DNA of 10,170 nucleotides from an uncultured Litorilinea sp. GTDB lineage: Bacteria > Chloroflexota > Anaerolineae > Caldilineales > Caldilineaceae. A model generated the notes under the pieces. The model was not told the origin of the DNA and did not search any database. It saw nothing but the letters and a program-made list of their open reading frames with translations. The stretch covers positions 1 through 10,170 of the forward strand of contig CAMPHP010000059.1 in assembly GCA_946885925.1 (NCBI GenBank), read 5' to 3'. The translations under genes were made by a program, and so were the position numbers. This document shows, piece after piece, positions 6,858 through 10,170 of this stretch. Position 1 is the stretch's first letter; each line of letters starts with the position of its first letter.

Positions 6858-7922
6858 TTAGACCAACCAATCCCTCAGCAACGTATCCCCCACCGCAGCC
6901 TCGTGCTGAAAAGTCGCCAGATCAATATTGCTGCCACAGACCAACACTCCTACTCGCTTGCCGCGCAGCCGCTCACGCAGGGGGCCGCAGAGACCTGCCG
7001 TTGCCGCTGCGCCCGCAGGTTCCACAGCAAGTTTCATGCTGCGGAAAAGTAGCGCCATGCCGCGACGGAAATCGTCATCCTCAAGCAAGACAATCTCATC
7101 AACATAGCGACGACACAGCCCCAAACTATAGGGAGCAGCATAGGGTGCGCCCAAACTATCGGCAATCGTGCGTACCTTGTCAATGCGCTGGGGCGTGCCA
7201 CTCGCCATGCTGCGAATCATCGTGTCTGCGCCTGTTGGCTCCACACCGATCACTTGACAATTGGGTTGTAACTGCTTAAAAGCAGCAGCCATCCCCGCAA
7301 TCAAGCCTCCACCGCCCACGGGGATGATCACCGCATCCAGTTCTCCCGCTTGTTCGGCAAATTCCAAACCGACGGTACCAGTACCAGCAGCTGTCAAAGG
7401 CCCTTCAAAGGGATGGATAAAGGTGCGGCCTTCTGTGGCCTGTATCTCCTCCACACGAGCAAAGGCAGCAGTCACATCGTCCACCAAGACGACCTCGGCC
7501 CCATACTCGTTACAGCGCGCCACGCGCAAAGGATTGGCATTCTTGGGCATGACCACCTTGGCGGTCGTACCCAACAGGCGGGCAGCATAGGCGACGGCAA
7601 TCGCATGGTTGCCTGCACTGACTGCCGTAACACCGCGTGCCAATGCCGCTGGCTCTAGCGCTAACATTACCGTCAACGCACCACGTGGCTTAAAAGTGCC
7701 TGTATGCTGAAAGAGTTCCAGCTTCAATAATACCTGGGTTTCCTCCCCCATGATGGCAGCCAGATCGCGATCTTGCCAACGCCAGACAGGTGTCTCTACA
7801 ACACGCGTCCCTAACTGGCGACGTGCAGTACGGATCTGCGCCAGGGGTAGCTCGCTGAGAGCCATGTCATGCAAAGATTCACCAGTGCTTTGGCTCACCG
7901 TCTTGTCAATGCTCTGAGTCAT
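6858..7922 (-). CDS. PLP-dependent threonine/serine dehydratase (ammonia-lyase), short form
   Basis: This is a fold-type II pyridoxal-phosphate enzyme that would deaminate L-threonine to 2-oxobutanoate or L-serine to pyruvate. Its 354 residues contain the PLP lysine K78 in HTGTFKPRGA, the substrate loop SAGNHA (102-107), the phosphate-binding glycine loop VGGGGL (202-207), EPAGAA (301-306) and CGSNID (329-334). No C-terminal ACT-type regulatory domain follows, so it resembles the short catabolic or serine-racemase-like forms rather than full IlvA. An in-frame TTG exists at 7940, but ATG 7922 is preferred: it overlaps the stop of the upstream small membrane protein gene (TAATG), with GGAG about 11 bases before. 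Paralogs with related substrates, such as hydroxyaspartate dehydratase, cannot be excluded. Confidence 0.9.
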   Translation of the reverse strand: MTQSIDKTVSQSTGESLHDMALSELPLAQIRTARRQLGTRVVETPVWRWQDRDLAAIMGEETQVLLKLELFQHTGTFKPRGALTVMLALEPAALARGVTAVSAGNHAIAVAYAARLLGTTAKVVMPKNANPLRVARCNEYGAEVVLVDDVTAAFARVEEIQATEGRTFIHPFEGPLTAAGTGTVGLEFAEQAGELDAVIIPVGGGGLIAGMAAAFKQLQPNCQVIGVEPTGADTMIRSMASGTPQRIDKVRTIADSLGAPYAAPYSLGLCRRYVDEIVLLEDDDFRRGMALLFRSMKLAVEPAGAAATAGLCGPLRERLRGKRVGVLVCGSNIDLATFQHEAAVGDTLLRDWLV

Positions 7923-8131
7923 TATTGATACCACTCCCAACTCAACATACCGCGTTCATACATGCTATAGAGGCCATAGAGCAGATAAATCGCCACTACG
8001 GCTACTACAACTTTGAGAATATAGTCACGCTGGCCCCACAGACGCATGAACTCACGCCAAACGCCGCGCGGGCGGTAGACAGCTAACATGATCAAAACGA
8101 TGATCAACAACAAAAGAGTCCGGGTACTCAT
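7922..8131 (-). CDS. Small two-helix membrane protein, unknown function
   Basis: The 69-residue product has a strongly hydrophobic first segment (about 5-19, TLLLLIIVLIMLAVY), a basic linker with several arginines and tryptophans (20-39) and a second hydrophobic segment (about 40-57, KVVVAVVAIYLLYGLY). It ends in an aromatic tail. The charge pattern suggests a hairpin with the loop in the cytoplasm. I do not recognise the family. Its stop codon overlaps the dehydratase start as TAATG, so the two proteins are made from one message with coupled translation. Only a weak ribosome site (GGG, about 9 bases upstream) precedes the ATG. A possible promoter on the minus strand (TTAACA, 17 bases, AAGAAT) lies in the short divergent gap to the next gene. 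Confidence 0.75.
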   Translation of the reverse strand: MSTRTLLLLIIVLIMLAVYRPRGVWREFMRLWGQRDYILKVVVAVVAIYLLYGLYSMYERGMLSWEWYQ

Positions 8132-8157
8132 AGGTGATTCCCGCCAGATGGCTTGAA

Positions 8158-8185
8158 CTTGCCATAGATCCGATTCTTGCCACAG
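8158..8185. repeat. Direct repeat CTTGCCAnAG in the divergent promoter gap
   Basis: CTTGCCATAG (8158-8167) and CTTGCCACAG (8176-8185) are two near-identical decamers 18 bases apart. The second contains the proposed -35 box of the rightward gene. They could be a regulator's binding pair, but this is only spacing and similarity. Confidence 0.4.
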
Positions 8186-8204
8186 GGAAAGATTCTGTTA
8201 AAAT
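8177..8204 (+). promoter_or_regulatory. Promoter placing transcription start at the ATG of the next gene
   Basis: TTGCCA (8177-8182) and TAAAAT (8199-8204) each match five of six consensus bases and are separated by 16 bases. The ATG at 8211 lies exactly where transcription would begin (6 bases after the -10), and no ribosome site precedes it, which suggests a leaderless message. Confidence 0.5.
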
Positions 8205-8210
8205 CTGACC

Positions 8211-8918
8211 ATGTTAACAACCTGGCTCAGTGCCCAATTTAGCCCCTATGCCCCAGGCTTTTGGCTGGTCGTGGGCATCCTAACCACGACGCTGCTCATC
8301 TCAGTCCAAGTATACATTCCCCCGCGCTGGCGCGGAACTGCTTGGTTTTTCCACTGGTTGCTGATCCCCTATCTTGGCCTGCTTGTGGGTGGATTATCAC
8401 CCCGGCTTCTGGGGTTAGCGAGTCATGACTGGCTGGCAGGGTTGGGGCTAGGTGTGGGGCTAATCTTTGCCGTGATTATGTTGCTCGCTCTAGCGCGGGC
8501 TATCACCGATTTAGATGCCCCCACAACGAATACGCTTCAGCCCAGCAAGGGCTTGCGTTTGGGCTGGAACACCATTAGCAGTACCCTGCTCTGGTGCGGT
8601 ATCGAGCAATTTCACTGGAATTTTTTACGAGGGGGAATCTGGGAAGCAATTCAGACACTTCCAAATCCGCCAGAGTTGCCAGGCTACTGGGCGATTTGGT
8701 GTGCGGCAGTAGTCGTCTTGATCGAACTCTTGCTGTTACGCCCCGGCGTTTACCCACTTTTAATTCAAGTGGTTGCACTCACAACAACCAGCATCCTCTT
8801 CTTTTACACACGAAATTTCTGGCTCTGTTGGTTCTTGCATGTGGCGGTACAACTGCTCACTGCACCACCCACGCTGCTGCCCATTGCCCCGCGACCACTG
8901 CTCTATAGCCGCCGCTGA
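8211..8918 (+). CDS. Multi-pass membrane protein, unknown; faint CPBP-like pattern
   Basis: The 235-residue product is mostly hydrophobic, with about six or seven likely membrane segments (around 15-35, 45-65, 76-96, 120-135, 158-176, 182-200 and 203-220). Charged or polar residues inside the membrane region include E132 and R140 in IEQFHWNFLRGG and H210 in WFLHVAVQ. A glutamate-arginine motif followed by a later membrane histidine faintly recalls CPBP (Abi/CAAX) intramembrane proteases, but the usual EExxxR spacing is absent, so I do not call it one. The gene stands alone, divergent from the small membrane protein pair and convergent with the next gene. It has no ribosome site and may be translated from a leaderless message. 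Codon use resembles its neighbours, so recent transfer is not suggested. Confidence 0.8.
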   Translation: MLTTWLSAQFSPYAPGFWLVVGILTTTLLISVQVYIPPRWRGTAWFFHWLLIPYLGLLVGGLSPRLLGLASHDWLAGLGLGVGLIFAVIMLLALARAITDLDAPTTNTLQPSKGLRLGWNTISSTLLWCGIEQFHWNFLRGGIWEAIQTLPNPPELPGYWAIWCAAVVVLIELLLLRPGVYPLLIQVVALTTTSILFFYTRNFWLCWFLHVAVQLLTAPPTLLPIAPRPLLYSRR

Positions 8919-8966
8919 CAACAATTCCCCAGATCAACAATGCCCAACGATGCAGCGCGGTTTTGC

Positions 8967-9203
8967 CTAGATAAAGAAACCAATTGCAAAGAGCAGCACA
9001 AAGAGAATGGTCGAAACGAGCATCAGTTGGCGCAGGTCTTTCTTGATGTATTCATATTCGCCCTGCCAGTCCATTGCTCTGGAAATCCGCTCTTGCTCAC
9101 TAACTTGCGGCGCGGTTGCTAGAGTGCCCGTTCCTGCAGGACGCAGTGACGTGGAACGGTTGCGGGTGGTAGTGCGCTGTGTGCGCCGTCGTGCATTCGC
9201 CAT
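8967..9203 (-). CDS. Small tail-anchored membrane protein, unknown function
   Basis: The 78-residue product has a very basic, threonine- and arginine-rich N-terminus (1-21, eight arginines), a short flexible stretch, a charged amphipathic segment EYEYIKKDLRQL (49-60) and a single hydrophobic C-terminal helix (61-78) ending at the last residue. This is the layout of a tail-anchored inner-membrane protein with the N-terminus in the cytoplasm. I do not recognise a named family; the size recalls SecE-like or cell-wall accessory proteins but no specific motif supports this. A GAGGAA ribosome site lies about 7 bases before the ATG. It lies downstream of the MurJ gene on the same strand but has its own promoter. 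Confidence 0.8.
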   Translation of the reverse strand: MANARRRTQRTTTRNRSTSLRPAGTGTLATAPQVSEQERISRAMDWQGEYEYIKKDLRQLMLVSTILFVLLFAIGFFI

Positions 9204-9307
9204 AGTTCATTTCCTCTACTCAGTACCTATCGAAAATCTAATTGGGTCGTAACGCATCCAAAGAAGAGCTTTACTTCTTGAGACTTCTCTTGTAGACCCA
9301 AGCGATT

Positions 9308-9336
9308 ATTATACGCCCCACTTCACCGTAGATCAA
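9308..9336 (-). promoter_or_regulatory. Promoter of the small tail-anchored protein gene
   Basis: On the minus strand, TTGATC (9336-9331) and an exact TATAAT (9313-9308) are separated by 17 bases. Transcription would start near 9301, giving a leader of about 98 bases. That leader holds a small hairpin, AAGAAG and CTTCTT around a 7-base loop. The promoter allows expression independent of MurJ upstream. Confidence 0.65.
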
Positions 9337-9367
9337 ACCCCATGTCTAGACAATGCCTAGTTAGCCC

Positions 9368-10170
9368 TCAGCGCCCCAGCCGCTGGCGTAGCCAAGCGCC
9401 AATCGTCACCAACTCAGGCAGTCGCGCCCAACGCAGAATCAGCACATAACATGCCAATGCACTGCCCCCTGCTACGAGCAATAGCGCCACATCATGGGCC
9501 AACCCTGCGGCAAGCAACTCGTCAAATCCCTGCGCCACTCCCCACGCCAGGACGCCAGCCCCCAAACCCGCTAGCCCGATCCATAAGATACCCTTACCCA
9601 GCCCTTCTTTGTGCATCCCAACTTGCCAGCTAATGAGAGCAATCATAATCAGCGCGTGGCTGATCTGCTTAACTGTATCAGCCCAGACTAGGCCCAGATA
9701 GCCAAGTGGCCCCATTAATGCCCATGCAGCCAACAGATAAAAGCCGACGCTGATAACCCCAACAATGGCGGGCAGCGTACTATTCTGGCGTGCATAAAAG
9801 GCGAAGTTGAGCGGGTAGTCCACCGCGGCAAAGATCATCCCCACCACGTAAATATCGAGCGCGCCAACCACTTGCACTGTATCGGCGGGCTTAAACTCGT
9901 TATGTTCAAAGAGCAGGCGGACAAGTGGCTCACCCAACGTCCACAGCAGCACCGCAGCAGGTACAATCAGCAACAACACCATACGTAGCCCGCGCCCCAG
10001 CGTCTCGCGATAGCTTGCCTCGTCGCCCTGAACAAAAAACTGGCTTAAGCGGGGCAGCGCGGCCAGTGAGATCGCAACGCTAATCAATCCCAAAGGCATC
10101 TGTTGCAGCGTAGTGGCATTCGCCATCCAAGCAATACTTTCGGCTTGGGTGCGGCTGGCAAGATTGCGAT
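9368..10170 (-). CDS. murJ: MurJ-type lipid II flippase, C-terminal half (runs off right edge)
   Basis: The frame stays open to the window edge, so the first half is missing. The visible 266 residues match the C-terminal half of MurJ/MviN, the MOP-superfamily transporter that moves lipid II across the inner membrane for peptidoglycan synthesis. Markers are the stretch around [23 protein letters not shown], which corresponds to the family's transmembrane helix 8 region, then [14 protein letters not shown], a widely conserved loop, and the following helices. About seven membrane segments can be counted, fitting helices 8 to 14. An internal ATG at 10126 is not the start, because the upstream codons continue the family sequence. 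Other MOP flippases such as Wzx-like exporters are less likely given the RLLFE motif. Confidence 0.88.
   Translation of the reverse strand, partial: RNLASRTQAESIAWMANATTLQQMPLGLISVAISLAALPRLSQFFVQGDEASYRETLGRGLRMVLLLIVPAAVLLWTLGEPLVRLLFEHNEFKPADTVQVVGALDIYVVGMIFAAVDYPLNFAFYARQNSTLPAIVGVISVGFYLLAAWALMGPLGYLGLVWADTVKQISHALIMIALISWQVGMHKEGLGKGILWIGLAGLGAGVLAWGVAQGFDELLAAGLAHDVALLLVAGGSALACYVLILRWARLPELVTIGAWLRQRLGR

Noticed and set aside
7350..7658. Open frames on the plus strand inside the dehydratase gene
   Set aside because: They are opposite a well-conserved PLP enzyme, lack ribosome sites and read as low-complexity peptides.
6711..7922. Functional link between tRNA-Thr and the neighbouring threonine dehydratase
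   Set aside because: They converge on opposite strands and are separated by a strong terminator, so shared amino acid is probably coincidence.
7923..7940. TTG at 7940 as the dehydratase start
   Set aside because: ATG 7922 forms a TAATG overlap with the upstream gene and has a better-placed GGAG; the TTG would add only six residues not typical of the family.
8959..8981. Hairpin GGTTT/AAACC as terminator between the convergent genes
   Set aside because: The stem is only five pairs, overlaps the end of the minus-strand gene and has no T run.

Overview
This window is a bacterial chromosomal stretch of mid G+C content, made mostly of housekeeping genes. The style of the proteins (an EF-P with an unusual tip loop, a MurJ followed by a small tail-anchored protein, a PHP-domain protein with altered metal ligands) and the gene mix suggest a member of the Chloroflexota. 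This assignment is by eye only and is an inference. I see no mobile element, CRISPR array, prophage or integrase.

Layout. At 1-774 (minus strand) a flavin-fold (PPOX/PNPOx-like) gene overlaps a PHP-domain phosphoesterase gene by ATGA; the latter runs off the left edge. A divergent promoter region (775-992) leads to pyrG (CTP synthase, 993-2702). A gene-free 310-base stretch then carries a hairpin and a good sigma-70-type promoter for a plus-strand run: yebC (3013-3780), ruvC (3790-4362), an OmpR-family response regulator (4443-5183) and ruvA (5279-5854). A perfect-consensus promoter (5927-5955) then drives efp (6016-6579). Next come a tRNA-Thr(CGT) at 6711-6786 and a strong palindromic terminator that can serve both strands. 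On the minus strand, a PLP-dependent threonine/serine dehydratase (6858-7922) is translationally coupled to an upstream 69-residue two-helix membrane protein. A divergent multi-pass membrane protein (8211-8918) may be made from a leaderless mRNA. It converges on a 78-residue tail-anchored protein (8967-9203, minus) with its own promoter. The right edge holds the C-terminal half of a MurJ-type lipid II flippase (9368 to beyond 10170, minus).

How the genes work together. RuvA and RuvC belong to the Holliday-junction branch-migration and resolution machinery (RuvB is not in the window), and yebC commonly neighbours them. CTP synthase, EF-P, tRNA-Thr and MurJ serve nucleotide supply, translation and cell-wall synthesis. 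The clearest oddities are: an orphan response regulator between ruvC and ruvA; short tandem repeats that begin at or span the stop codons of two consecutive genes (the regulator and ruvA); an EF-P whose tip loop reads V-A-R-G rather than P-G-K-G; and a PHP domain in which two usual histidine metal ligands read Q and N. I found no obviously new multi-gene defence or biosynthetic system.
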